A DNA stretch of 64,000 bases from Tritrichomonas musculus (GCA_039105265.1 JAPFFF010000085.1:1-64000); one strand, 5' to 3'. Shown: positions 10,901 through 21,163, counted from the stretch's first letter. Notes: generated by a model from the sequence alone, not told the origin. A program made the numbers and translations.

Positions 10901-13753
10901 CAGCTGAGAAGCGATAGCCGCAGGTGGAAGGCTAAATTGGTAAATAGTGATTTTCCACCTGCAGCTGTCGCAGCTCAGCCGCAGGTGGAAGATTGGTTTC
11001 CTTATTTATTTACCTCCACCTGCAGCTGAGAAGCGATAGCCGCAGGTGGAAGGCTAAATTGGTAAATAGTGATTTTCCACCTGCAGCTGTCGCAGCTCAG
11101 CCGCAGGTGGAAGATTGGTTTCCTTATTTATTTACCTCCACCTGCAGCTGAGAAGCGATAGCCGCAGGTGGAAGGCTAAATTGGTAAATAGTGATTTTCC
11201 ACCTGCAGCTGTCGCAGCTCAGCCGCAGGTGGAAGATTGGTTTCCTTATTTATTTACCTCCACCTGCAGCTGAGAAGCGATAGCCGCAGGTGGAAGGCTA
11301 AATTGGTAAATAGTGATTTTCCACCTGCAGCTGTCGCAGCTCAGCCGCAGGTGGAAGATTGGTTTCCTTATTTATTTACCTCCACCTGCAGCTGAGAAGC
11401 GATAGCCGCAGGTGGAAGGCTAAATTGGTAAATAGTGATTTTCCACCTGCAGCTGTCGCAGCTCAGCCGCAGGTGGAAGATTGGTTTCCTTATTTATTTA
11501 CCTCCACCTGCAGCTGAGAAGCGATAGCCGCAGGTGGAAGGCTAAATTGGTAAATAGTGATTTTCCACCTGCAGCTGTCGCAGCTCAGCCGCAGGTGGAA
11601 GATTGGTTTCCTTATTTATTTACTTCCACCTGCAGCTGAGAAGCGATAGCCGCAGGTGGAAGGCTAAATTGGTAAATAGTGATTTTCCACCTGCAGCTGT
11701 CGCAGCTCAGCCGCAGGTGGAAGATTGGTTTCCTTATTTATTTACCTCCACCTGCAGCTGAGAAGCGATAGCCGCAGGTGGAAGGCTAAATTGGTAAATA
11801 GTGATTTTCCACCTGCAGCTGTCGCAGCTCAGCCGCAGGTGGAAGATTGGTTTCCTTATTTATTTACTTCCACCTGCAGCTGAGAAGCGATAGCCGCAGG
11901 TGGAAGGCTAAATTGGTAAATAGTGATTTTCCACCTGCAGCTGTCGCAGCTCAGCCGCAGGTGGAAGATTGGTTTCCTTATTTATTTACCTCCACCTGCA
12001 GCTGAGAAGCGATAGCCGCAGGTGGAAGGCTAAATTGGTAAATAGTGATTTTCCACCTGCAGCTGTCGCAGCTCAGCCGCAGGTGGAAGATTGGTTTCCT
12101 TATTTATTTACCTCCACCTGCAGCTGAGAAGCGATAGCCGCAGGTGGAAGGCTAAATTGGTAAATAGTGATTTTCCACCTGCAGCTGTCGCAGCTCAGCC
12201 GCAGGTGGAAGATTGGTTTCCTTATTTATTTACCTCCACCTGCAGCTGAGAAGCGATAGCCGCAGGTGGAAGGCTAAATTGGTAAATAGTGATTTTCCAC
12301 CTGCAGCTGTCGCAGCTCAGCCGCAGGTGGAAGATTGGTTTCCTTATTTATTTACCTCCACCTGCAGCTGAGAAGCGATAGCCGCAGGTGGAAGGCTAAA
12401 TTGGTAAATAGTGATTTTCCACCTGCAGCTGTCGCAGCTCAGCCGCAGGTGGAAGATTGGTTTCCTTATTTATTTACCTCCACCTGCAGCTGAGAAGCGA
12501 TAGCCGCAGGTGGAAGGCTAAATTGGTAAATAGTGATTTTCCACCTGCAGCTGTCGCAGCTCAGCCGCAGGTGGAAGATTGGTTTCCTTATTTATTTACC
12601 TCCACCTGCAGCTGAGAAGCGATAGCCGCAGGTGGAAGGCTAAATTGGTAAATAGTGATTTTCCACCTGCAGCTGTCGCAGCTCAGCCGCAGGTGGAAGA
12701 TTGGTTTCCTTATTTATTTACCTCCACCTGCAGCTGAGAAGCGATAGCCGCAGGTGGAAGGCTAAATTGGTAAATAGTGATTTTCCACCTGCAGCTGTCG
12801 CAGCTCAGCCGCAGGTGGAAGATTGGTTTCCTTATTTATTTACTTCCACCTGCAGCTGAGAAGCGATAGCCGCAGGTGGAAGGCTAAATTGGTAAATAGT
12901 GATTTTCCACCTGCAGCTGTCGCAGCTCAGCCGCAGGTGGAAGATTGGTTTCCTTATTTATTTACCTCCACCTGCAGCTGAGAAGCGATAGCCGCAGGTG
13001 GAAGGCTAAATTGGTAAATAGTGATTTTCCACCTGCAGCTGTCGCAGCTCAGCCGCAGGTGGAAGATTGGTTTCCTTATTTATTTACTTCCACCTGCAGC
13101 TGAGAAGCGATAGCCGCAGGTGGAAGGCTAAATTGGTAAATAGTGATTTTCCACCTGCAGCTGTCGCAGCTCAGCCGCAGGTGGAAGATTGGTTTCCTTA
13201 TTTATTTACCTCCACCTGCAGCTGAGAAGCGATAGCCGCAGGTGGAAGGCTAAATTGGTAAATAGTGATTTTCCACCTGCAGCTGTCGCAGCTCAGCCGC
13301 AGGTGGAAGATTGGTTTCCTTATTTATTTACCTCCACCTGCAGCTGAGAAGCGATAGCCGCAGGTGGAAGGCTAAATTGGTAAATAGTGATTTTCCACCT
13401 GCAGCTGTCGCAGCTCAGCCGCAGGTGGAAGATTGGTTTCCTTATTTATTTACTTCCACCTGCAGCTGAGAAGCGATAGCCGCAGGTGGAAGGCTAAATT
13501 GGTAAATAGTGATTTTCCACCTGCAGCTGTCGCAGCTCAGCCGCAGGTGGAAGATTGGTTTCCTTATTTATTTACTTCCACCTGCAGCTGAGAAGCGATA
13601 GCCGCAGGTGGAAGGCTAAATTGGTAAATAGTGATTTTCCACCTGCAGCTGTCGCAGCTCAGCCGCAGGTGGAAGATTGGTTTCCTTATTTATTTACCTC
13701 CACCTGCAGCTGAGAAGCGATAGCCGCAGGTGGAAGGCTAAATTGGTAAATAG
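7931..13753. repeat. Main satellite array, about 48 units of 122 bp, each two palindromic 61-bp monomers
   Basis: The phrase CGCAGCTCAGCCGCAGGTGG recurs every 122 bp. Each unit splits into two 61-bp monomers. Both begin CCGCAGGTGGAAG, then an AT-rich spacer of about 22 bp, then the inverse (C)TTCCACCTGCAGCTG, then a short linker (AGAAGCGATAG or TCGCAGCTCAG). The two linkers are roughly reverse complements, so the array reads similarly on both strands. Units are nearly identical. The main variation is one C/T site (TTTAC-C/T-TCCACC). The array is much richer in G+C than its surroundings, has stops in all frames and is not coding. It ends abruptly inside a monomer at GGTAAATAG. Confidence 0.95.
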
Positions 13754-14049
13754 AGAATATCAAATCAAAGATATGAAGTGTTTTTTTTTCATCCACCTTT
13801 TCGCTCTCAAAAATTTAAAAAATATTATATTTTAATCATTTTTGAATAAAAACTCTTTATATATTAGAGATAGGATTTTTTTAATGATAGATTTGATATA
13901 CTGATATTATTCTGATTTTTTTAAGCCTATGTTCAAAATGAACTCTTATTATATATAGGATAAAAAGAAGAAAAATTTTGAGACAGAAAATATTAGATAT
14001 CGCGAAAACACATTTAAATGATATAAATGATAAATGTAATGAAAATTTT

Positions 14050-14702
14050 GTAGTATTTTGTTAGATGGCCCTAAAAGAAATAATAAAAATTTTATATGTT
14101 TATATTTTTTTACAAAACATCGTTTATTTTATTTTAAAATCGAAAGAATAATTAATGAAACAAATATCAATATTGAATATGTCAATCAAGATTTAATAAA
14201 TTTTATAAATACAGAAACAAAATTTTAAATTAATTTTGTTCTGCACCAATCACGCTCAGAATTTAGTAAAAGCGTTTGATCTGTTAAAACAAAATTCATC
14301 TCAATATCTAAACAATCAATTTTTTGAATGGGTGGGCTGCTTTGCCCATCTTCTTAATTTAGGAATAGGATCTTTATTTGAACTTGAAAAATTTTTTATT
14401 TATTACATTCATTTAAACAAAATTTTAATTATTTGTAAAAATTTAAGCATTATTGTGATGACAAATGTGTGGAAAACTGATATATTTATAGCCATTGAAA
14501 CTTCATAATAAAGCTTAAAAAATTAGCAAGAAAATGAAAAATACGGGATCCATTGCTTTTAGAACGAAAATAGTATTATTCCTGAAGATAAAATCGTAAA
14601 ATTAAAAGAATGAGTGATGAATTTGAAGTAGTATTAAATTTTTTTCCCCATATACAATTACCAAACAGATTGTGAATAATACTTAGAATTAACTCCATAT
14701 TA
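14050..14702 (+). pseudogene. Decayed hAT-family transposase fragment
   Basis: The frame 14236-14508 contains TNHAQNLVKAFDLL, then WVGCFAHLLNLGIGSL. This matches the hAT core pattern of an Asn/Asp-Ala pair plus VKAF followed by CFAHtLNL. Upstream, in another frame near 14062, LDGPKRNNKNFICLYFF resembles the preceding hAT strand (DGWTS..N..F). Reading frame is lost on both sides and downstream, and no ATG start fits. The fragment lies between the satellite array and the left end of the pogo-like transposon, which appears to have inserted next to or into it. Confidence 0.65.
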
Positions 14703-14952
14703 TATAGTCAATCAAAAAACCAGTTCCGACCATTTATAAACCAGTTCCGAAAAATGATCGTCAAATAAAGTAATCAATATTTCAATAATCTCTTTAAAAT
14801 GAGAAGAATTTCTATTGAATTTAGAAGACGTTAATCAAACCAGTTCCGAAACTGTTGTCAGATAATTGAATTATATTTTTTTTCTTTAATTGATTTAATT
14901 TATTGATGAATACATTAATAATTTGATTATTTTTATTTAAAACAAGGAACGC

Positions 14953-14979
14953 CACTTTTTGAACTGCGTTCAAAAAGTG
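14953..14979. repeat. Perfect 12-bp hairpin inside the pogo-like element
   Basis: CACTTTTTGAAC, loop TGC, exact reverse complement. Compared with the 7310 copy, the inner G-C pair is an A-T pair, so both arms changed together. Confidence 0.7.
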
Positions 14980-15159
14980 TCTAGTACACAGTTTTTTTCT
15001 TTTAGAAAAAAGACAATATCTATATAAAAGGCATTCAAATAAACAGAAATTTAGTCAAAATTTTATTCTAAAATTAGCATAGCATAAAAAACTTTATTAA
15101 TGCTTTCGGTAAAAAAACTAACAAAAGTTTGTAATTAGCAAAAACGCGAATCAGTTATT

Positions 15160-15793
15160 AACATCAAAGTTTGTCTGTCGTTAGCATAGATGTTTATCTG
15201 TTGTTAGCATAGATGTTTTTCTGTTGTTAGCATAGATGTTTGAATGTTGTAAGCATCGATGTTTTTCCGTCGTTAGCATCAATGTTTGTCTGCCGTTAGC
15301 ATAGATGTTTTTCTGTTGTTAGCATCGATGTTTTTCTGTCGTTAGCATCAATGTTTGTCTGTCGTTAGCATCGATGTTTTTCTGTTGTTAGCATCAATGT
15401 TTGTCTGTTGTAAGCATCAATGTTTGTCTGTTGTTAGCATAGATGTTTGTATGTTGTAAGCATCAATGTTTGTCTGTTATTAGCATCAATGTTTGTCTGT
15501 TGTTAGCATCGATGTTTGTATGTTGTAAGCATCAATGTTTATCTGTTATTAGCATCGATGTTTGTATGTTGTTAGCATCGATGTTTATCTGTTGTCAGCA
15601 TCGATGTTTTTCTGTTGTTAGCATCGATGTTTTAATGTTGTCAGCATCGATGTTTGTCTGTTGTTAGCATCGATGTTTATCTGTTGTAAGCATCGATGTT
15701 TATCTGTTGTCAGCATCGATGTTTGTATGTTGTTAGCATCGATGTTTGTTTGTTGTTTGCATCAATATTTATCTGTTGCTAGCATCAATGTTT
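15160..15793. repeat. Minisatellite, 23-bp unit, about 27 copies
   Basis: The unit AGCATCGATGTTTGTCTGTTGTT (varying at a few sites, for example AGCATAGATG and AGCATCAATG) recurs every 23 bp. Open frames through it, such as 15443-15667, arise only because the unit lacks stops and is not a multiple of three, so I do not call a protein. It lies in the 5' arm of the transposon. Confidence 0.9.
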
Positions 15794-15810
15794 GCCAATA
15801 TTGATGCTAA

Positions 15811-15931
15811 TATTATCTGGCGGTAGGATTATCTGGTTGTGGGATTTATCTGGCTGTGGGATTTATCTGGCTGTGGGATTTATCTGGCTGTAGGATTTAT
15901 CTGGCTGTGGGATTTATCTGGCTATGAGATT
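15811..15931. repeat. Minisatellite, 18-bp unit, about 6 copies
   Basis: GGATTTATCTGGCTGTGG is repeated in tandem directly after the 23-bp minisatellite, inside the same transposon arm. The last copies are degenerate. Confidence 0.85.
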
Positions 15932-16077
15932 AAACTATTTTATTTCTTTTTGATAAATTAATTAAAAAAAAAATAAAAATAAAAATAAAAATTAAATTCT
16001 ATGAGCTTTATGAAAAAAATAACTGAAAAAAATTTTTTTATAAAAATATCTTAATCAAAAAGAAATAAAATAGTTTA
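15931..16077. repeat. Inverted repeat with 24-bp arms
   Basis: AAACTATTTTATTTCTTTTT followed by GATA near 15931 is matched in reverse complement by the arm near 16053-16077, about 100 bp away. The region between this and the transposase start at 16485 is otherwise AT-rich and non-coding. Confidence 0.6.
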
Positions 16078-16467
16078 CAATTATAATTACAAATGCAAAT
16101 AATAATATACTTAAATTAATTATTATCCAAAATATTTTAAAACAATATGATGGCTGGATAAGTTCAGGTCTTATTTTTTTGGGGTTTTGTTTTATTATAT
16201 TAAGATAATTATAATAATTATTTGAAAAAAAAATTATTTATTTTTAATAAAAATTGTCCAGCTAAAGCTAAAATAATTATAATTTAATTTTTGTATAAAT
16301 ATTTTTTACAAGTTCAAATACAAATATCTTGGTATATATACAAATAATTTAACGTTTTTTTAAAAAATTAATAATAATAAAATAAATATAATGAATTGCT
16401 TAATAAATAGATAAAAAAACATTTAATCAAATAAAAATTTGTATGTGACATGAACTATTGGCACTTT

Positions 16468-16472
16468 TCATT
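16468..16472 (+). promoter_or_regulatory. Initiator-like box TCATT of the transposase gene
   Basis: TCATT matches the trichomonad initiator consensus TCAYW and lies 12 nt before the ATG at 16485, the usual distance in this group. Confidence 0.55.
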
Positions 16473-16484
16473 GGCCATATTTAA

Positions 16485-17840
16485 ATGTCAGCTCCACCAA
16501 CTCCAATCAAAAATCCATTTCAAAGAGCTTCTATTAGAGAAATTTCTACTGACTGGATTCGTGAAACTAATGATAAATATGCTGTTGTTGCTCTTTTGAA
16601 ATCTGACACCTTCCAAGAATGTGAAACTTATCGCGAACAATGCCATGCAATCTGGAATTTCCTTGGATTCTTAGGTTGGACAAAAAATAAATGCGCTCAC
16701 CTTTTAGATGTTGACCATAAAGCTTTTGAAAAGCAGATACAAATGCCACTGGAACAAAGATTGCCAGGGCGACCAAAAATCTTGAATGATGATGAAATAC
16801 AAATACTAATAGAAGAGATACATAGACTTATTTCCAATGGAGAGTATCCCACTGTAAATGACATGGTTCAGTATATTATTGAGAATATTGAAAAGTGTAT
16901 TTCTCCTGAAACGATTCGAAATTATATTGTTAGTTCTGGTTTTAATATCGTTGTTGGCAATCCGATGGAAGAGGATCGAGCTAAAGTTGACGATAGAGAT
17001 ATTGATCATTATTATGATAATTTGGCACAGGAAATCGATGGAGCGCCGGCTTCATTGATATTCAATATGGATGAAGCCGGCGAAGATGACTATGTGGACA
17101 CACGCTCATATAATGTCATTGTACCATCTGAATATCAAGGAAAAAGCATAAATATTCCTGTTCGTAGAAAGAGTAAAAGAAGTACATTAATACACTGTAT
17201 TTCATGTGACGGCACATATTTGCTACCATTATTAATAATTCCAAGAAAGACTGTAGATTCAGTCATATTCAAAAAGTTAACGCCTAATAATTTTTTAATC
17301 CAATATCAATCAAAAGGCTTCTCAAATTTTCAATTAATTCAATTTTGGTTAGAAAATATTTTCTTTCCCGAAGTCAAAAGAAGGCAAATAATTGAACAAG
17401 AACGATCAAATTACCAAGGTTATACTTATTTAATAATTGATGGATGCTCATCGCATGCCAAAGCTTTGCAATATTATGATTTAGAAAAAATGAAAATTAA
17501 AATCATATATCTAGTTCCGCACGCATCGCATTTGCTACAGCCACTTGATCTTGTTATTTTTTCATTACAGAAGATGTTTACCACAAGGAAATGCATAACA
17601 GGGAAATTGACAACTCAAGTCGATAAATTACGCAGAATCATTGACGGCTTACACTCAGCTTCAACTCCAGGAAACATCGTGTCTTCATTTGAAGCCGCTG
17701 GAGTTTTCCATGCTTATGATCAAACAATGAAGAATTTCAACAACTCCATGCCATATGTCAAGGTAATAAAAGAAAAATCAAGATTTAAAAAAGATAAGAA
17801 TTATACAGAAGAAAATTTAATTTTCAGATTAGATTTATAA
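16485..17840 (+). CDS. Pogo-like DDD transposase
   Basis: A 451-residue protein of the DDE_1 (pogo/Tigger/Jerky-type) superfamily, which cuts and joins transposon ends in the nucleus. The N-terminal 150 residues look like paired helix-turn-helix DNA-binding units, with QRLPGRPKIL near residues 91-100 as a basic link. The catalytic triad is visible: D196 in IFNMDEAG, D319 in YLIIDGCSSHA and D355 in SHLLQPLD, with 35 residues between the last two, the pogo D35D pattern. The frame has no interruption and starts at an ATG with a TCATT initiator-like box. It lies inside a pair of long inverted ends (14705-18467). It could also be a domesticated copy, but the flanking ends and TA sites favour a recently active transposon. 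Confidence 0.9.
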   Translation: MSAPPTPIKNPFQRASIREISTDWIRETNDKYAVVALLKSDTFQECETYREQCHAIWNFLGFLGWTKNKCAHLLDVDHKAFEKQIQMPLEQRLPGRPKILNDDEIQILIEEIHRLISNGEYPTVNDMVQYIIENIEKCISPETIRNYIVSSGFNIVVGNPMEEDRAKVDDRDIDHYYDNLAQEIDGAPASLIFNMDEAGEDDYVDTRSYNVIVPSEYQGKSINIPVRRKSKRSTLIHCISCDGTYLLPLLIIPRKTVDSVIFKKLTPNNFLIQYQSKGFSNFQLIQFWLENIFFPEVKRRQIIEQERSNYQGYTYLIIDGCSSHAKALQYYDLEKMKIKIIYLVPHASHLLQPLDLVIFSLQKMFTTRKCITGKLTTQVDKLRRIIDGLHSASTPGNIVSSFEAAGVFHAYDQTMKNFNNSMPYVKVIKEKSRFKKDKNYTEENLIFRLDL

Positions 17841-18411
17841 AAATTATATTTACATCTTACTTTTTTTTCTTTGAATTTTCATCTAAATTTTTGTATAAAA
17901 ATGTTATTTAATTGAATATTACAAAGTTTTTTTAAAAAGAAAAATTTTTTTGAGAAAATTGCACATTTCCAAAAAAAAGAACTTTTTTTCAAAATCAAAT
18001 CACTGAATTATTTAGTAGGCAGTGATTTGAAAAGCGCATTTGTTGTTATAATTCAAATAGGGAAAATCATTAATATAAAATGCTAAAAAAACAAAAAATA
18101 AATGAGCATTTTTAACCAAAAACTGTTTTATTTTTGTTTTAAAATGCGGATAGCTTATTTACAAGCTTAAAAATTGAATCATTTTTTTATCAAAATAAGA
18201 AACAAATAATATGTAAAATGAACTGAAACCAAGGAATAAAATATATTTATTGGTTATTAAAATTATTTTTAATTTACATGCATGTAAAATTGTATGATTA
18301 CTAAGATAATGACCAATTTAATCAAAGTTTTATTCAATTCAATTTTAAATTCCAACGTCGTGACGATACGACTAAATGTTAGATGATTCATTCAAATATA
18401 TTTGAATAAAA
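17841..18411. other. 3' arm of the pogo-like element, non-coding
   Basis: AT-rich, with no reading frame of note between the transposase stop and the right inverted end. Confidence 0.6.
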
Positions 18412-18489
18412 GACGATCATTTTTCGGATCTGTTTTTTTTGATCGGAACGGGTTTTTTGACTGACTTTATGTTAAATTATTATTTATAT

Positions 18490-18832
18490 TGAATATTACA
18501 GATCCGTTTCTAATCTCTCAAAAAATTATTGATGAAATGGGATTTAGCTGTTGGACCTAACGAAATCGTGGTAGATGTATCTGAGGTACAATTTGTAAAA
18601 AACTTAAACCATTAATCAAAGCACCAACTCTCAAAGCCTTAAATGGCGATTTATTTTATAGCTTCATTGATGAATTAATTGAAAAAAGTTTAAATTTAAA
18701 TATTGAAATTATATGCTTTATAATAGACAATGTTAGAATGCATAAATCTCAATCTGAAATCTCGGGAAAATGTAAAAAAGGAAATGATTTTTTTTTTATG
18801 CTAGGATTATTTAGTCCTGAGCTTAAGCTCTG
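18490..18832 (+). pseudogene. Decayed Tc1/IS630-like transposase fragment
   Basis: Across two frames one can read GPNEIVVDVSE, then APTLKALNGDLFYSFIDEL, then IICFIIDNVRMHKS and finally LFSPEL. This is the order seen in IS630/Tc1-like DDE transposases: the second acidic residue in a DNARIHKS-type motif and the third in a YSPELNP-type motif about 30 residues later. The N-terminus and a continuous frame are missing, so it is a dead fragment. It directly adjoins the right end of the pogo-like element and runs into a MITE fragment at 18831. Confidence 0.6.
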
Positions 18833-18933
18833 ATAATCAGTTTAAAAATCTGATATCGAGATTATCGATTATCAAGATATCAGACATGAAATGTGATATA
18901 AAATCTGAAATCTCGGGATAATGTAAAAAAAGG
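18754..18933. repeat. About 30-bp direct repeat around a MITE fragment
   Basis: TCTGAAATCTCGGGAAAATG plus TAAAAAAGGA (18754-18783) recurs with one substitution and one extra A at about 18903-18933. Between them is a block (18831-18903) homologous to the MITE at 19563-20588 (TCTGATATCGAGATT...ATGAAATGTGATATAAAA). The direct repeat is longer than a usual target duplication. Confidence 0.6.
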
Positions 18934-19260
18934 ACATTGAACGCCCTATTTTTCCAAGTAAAACTGGATTAAAACCTTTTATATATATATCATCCCAGGA
19001 AGTTGACTTGTCATAGTCATCGTATTTTTCCAATAGATCAGAAATCGTTAGATTTGAAGTGCGAGCACAACACGTTTGCATATAAAAGTGATGTTTTTCA
19101 ATTGAATTTTTTATAGGCAGAAGTGTTTACCTCATAATTATCATCACACATTGATATCACAGTCGTTTTATTTACCGCAAGAACATCGACAATATAAGAA
19201 GTAACACATTAAGGCGTTTTGGCTTTTGAATAATTGTATGGGAGGGCTGAACAAAGATAT
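18890..19260 (-). pseudogene. Possible decayed coding remnant, unknown family
   Basis: On the minus strand a 69-codon frame from the ATG at 19081 reads MQTCCARTSNLTISDLLEKY then DDYDKSTSWDDIYIKGFNP, which looks like real coding sequence. Upstream, in another frame, SYIVDVLAVNKTTVISMCDD may be the preceding part. A DNA transposase origin is possible but not shown. Confidence 0.35.
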
Positions 19261-19390
19261 AATCTTTCAAGCATGTATAAAATAACTTCCTGATAGTTTC
19301 ACTTCACCTCTTTCACGAATCAAAGTGAATTGAAACATATTTATATTCAATTTTATGATTATAATGCTCTTTATCATAATATTTCTTGAT

Positions 19391-19423
19391 ATTTGATATC
19401 GATTTTCGAGACATAACAAGCCT
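19391..19423. repeat. Solitary end of the AGGCTTGTTAT MITE family
   Basis: Ends in ATAACAAGCCT preceded by GATATCGATTTTCGAGAC, the same outer sequence as the ends of the elements at 19563-20588, 34391-34759 and 61786-61910. Confidence 0.55.
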
Positions 19424-19562
19424 AATCCAAGACATCAGTGCTTGGTATCCATGAAAATACATTTACAAGAAATATGACATTCACAACAAATGATTTATCT
19501 TATATTTGTTATATAGATGCATTAAATGAAAAGATTGATGCTAAAATTCTGAAAAGCTTTAA

Positions 19563-20588
19563 CTAAGCTTGTTATTTTAAGAATCAATATCAATAACATC
19601 ATTTTTTTACATCTGATAATCGATTATCAGTTTAAAAATCTGATATCGAGATTGTCGATTATCAAGATATCAGATATGAAATGTGATATAAAAATAATTG
19701 TAAAATTAATATCAATTACCGAGATCTCGAGATAACCATTCCGGCCGTAGGCCGTAGTTGGGGAGTGCCGTTGTCAAATCCGTAATTTTGCCGAAACCAC
19801 TCTAAACAATCGCCGTATTTTATTTGGTCGATTTTGAATAGAAATATAATTATATTATTTTTTCAAATTCTTTTGGATTCAATTAATATAATTACTTACT
19901 AGTAATTTTTTATTACATATTTGAAAATAAATATATGTTATTTGATATCGCTTTAAAAATTATTATATATTAATATAAGTTATGCTGATGATGAATAAAA
20001 TCAATTTATATAACTGCAAGGATAATCATATGAAAGTGAGATTAGTTTCTGTAATAAATTGGTTTAGTTTAATAAAATGAGTTTTATATATAATATAAAG
20101 TATTCAAAGTAGTTATTCAAAAAGTTTTGGTATGACCATTTATTATTTGAAAAAGTTGCAGTTTTTTATATGCCTTAATTATAGCTCAGTGCGCCGTAAT
20201 TCCAAAATTCAGCAAAAACTATTTAAAAATAGGTGATGTCGCCGTTGTTTACAAAACTGCCGAAGGGTTAATCTCGAGATCTCAAACTGATTTATCTTTT
20301 TTTATAATTGGTATTTGTGATTTTATAATATTTAAAAATATATAATATAATGTATTGATGTTTATTTTAAGATTAAAATCAAAAAATACATTCTTTTTTA
20401 TGAAAAAATTTGAGATTAAATTATGATCATAAACTTATCAAAAAGTTTAATTGAAAATTCTGATATCAAAAACTGAGAAAGATGATTCTCGATCTCTGAA
20501 ATCGATATCGAAAATCTGTGCATATTTATATATCGATATCAAAAAGTCAATCAATTATCAATCTTGAGAATCGGAGAATAACAAGCCT
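19563..20588. mobile_element. MITE of the AGGCTTGTTAT family, 8-bp target duplication, with a nested insertion
   Basis: The outer element ends are AAGCTTGTTATTTTAAGAATC on the left and, inverted, AGGCTTGTTATTCTCCGATT on the right. AGCTTTAA lies directly outside both (19555-19562 and 20589-20596), an 8-bp duplication as made by hAT elements. Internal GATATC/GAGATCTCGAGATC motifs give many small palindromes. The right part is homologous, in inverted orientation, to 34391-34759. A second element is inserted at 19734-20270. Confidence 0.78.
19734..20270. mobile_element. 537-bp nested element with 10-bp target duplication
   Basis: It starts AACCATTCCGGCCG and ends GCCGAAGGGTTA; the ends are short imperfect inverted repeats. 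ATCTCGAGAT is present on both sides (19724-19733 and 20271-20280). The related empty site at about 34700 has this decamer once, inside GAGATCTCGAGATCTC. A 9-11-bp duplication suggests a Mutator-like non-autonomous element. Repeated GCCG words are found near both ends. Confidence 0.78.
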
Positions 20589-20596
20589 AGCTTTAA

Positions 20597-21158
20597 TAAA
20601 ACTAATATTCTGGAAAAAAACTTAACATTTTAAAAAATATACTATATAAATATAAATATTATTATATTAATTATTCGAAATTACCATTTATCATTAAAAA
20701 ATTTTGGCATTTATTGAGATAATAATATTTTAATAATACATACAAAAAAAAAAAAAAAAAAAACGTTTTTAAAATTCTTACGAAAAAATAAAATGATTCC
20801 TTTTAAGATAATTATTTTCTAATTTCAATTTTTTTTGAAATTAAAGTATAATTGTATACGATCATAAATTGTGATTGCGATGTAAGATAAGTTACGATTA
20901 GAATTTCTAACAAAAACCAATGGATAGATAAATCAAAAAGTTTTTTAATATTTAAATTTTGATCGGCAATATTTTTAGATATATAATTTATTTTTGTTTG
21001 AGACTGGTAATTGATTTTTTAATTATAAAAAATATTTGAAAAAATAATTTTCATATTAATTATAATCAAATAATAGCAAAAAAATAGTTAATTATTCCGG
21101 TATTTTTATAATATCATTATATAAAAATTCTTAAAAATAAAAAAAAAAAACTTTGTTT
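20597..21158. other. AT-rich non-coding DNA upstream of the TLC gene
   Basis: Nothing recognisable apart from an A-run near 20747-20763. Confidence 0.55.
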
Positions 21159-21163
21159 TCATT
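21159..21163 (+). promoter_or_regulatory. Initiator-like box TCATT of the TLC gene
   Basis: TCATT lies 6 nt before the ATG at 21170 and matches the trichomonad TCAYW initiator consensus. Confidence 0.55.

Larger units (their letters stand above)
14705..18467 (+). mobile_element. Pogo-like DNA transposon, 3.76 kb, looks whole
   Basis: Long inverted ends flank an intact transposase gene. The left end (14706-14762) begins AGTCAATCAAAAAACCAGTT and ends CCGAAAAATGATCGTC. The right end (18412-18466), read on the minus strand, begins AGTCAGTCAAAAAACCCGTT and ends with the same CCGAAAAATGATCGTC. TA lies outside both ends (14703-14704 and 18468-18469), allowing one variable terminal base, as expected for the Tc1/mariner/pogo superfamily. 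Further CCAGTTCCGA-type motifs near 14838 look like subterminal repeats. The 5' arm carries a hairpin and two minisatellites; the transposase gene is at 16485-17840. Whether it still moves is unknown. Confidence 0.82.

Noticed and set aside
7439-13753. CRISPR array
   Set aside because: Repeats are contiguous with no unique spacers; AT-rich spacers are identical between units, and the genome is eukaryotic. It is a satellite.
15443-15667. Cys-rich repeat protein
   Set aside because: The frame is a by-product of a 23-bp minisatellite; frame and residues change with each unit.
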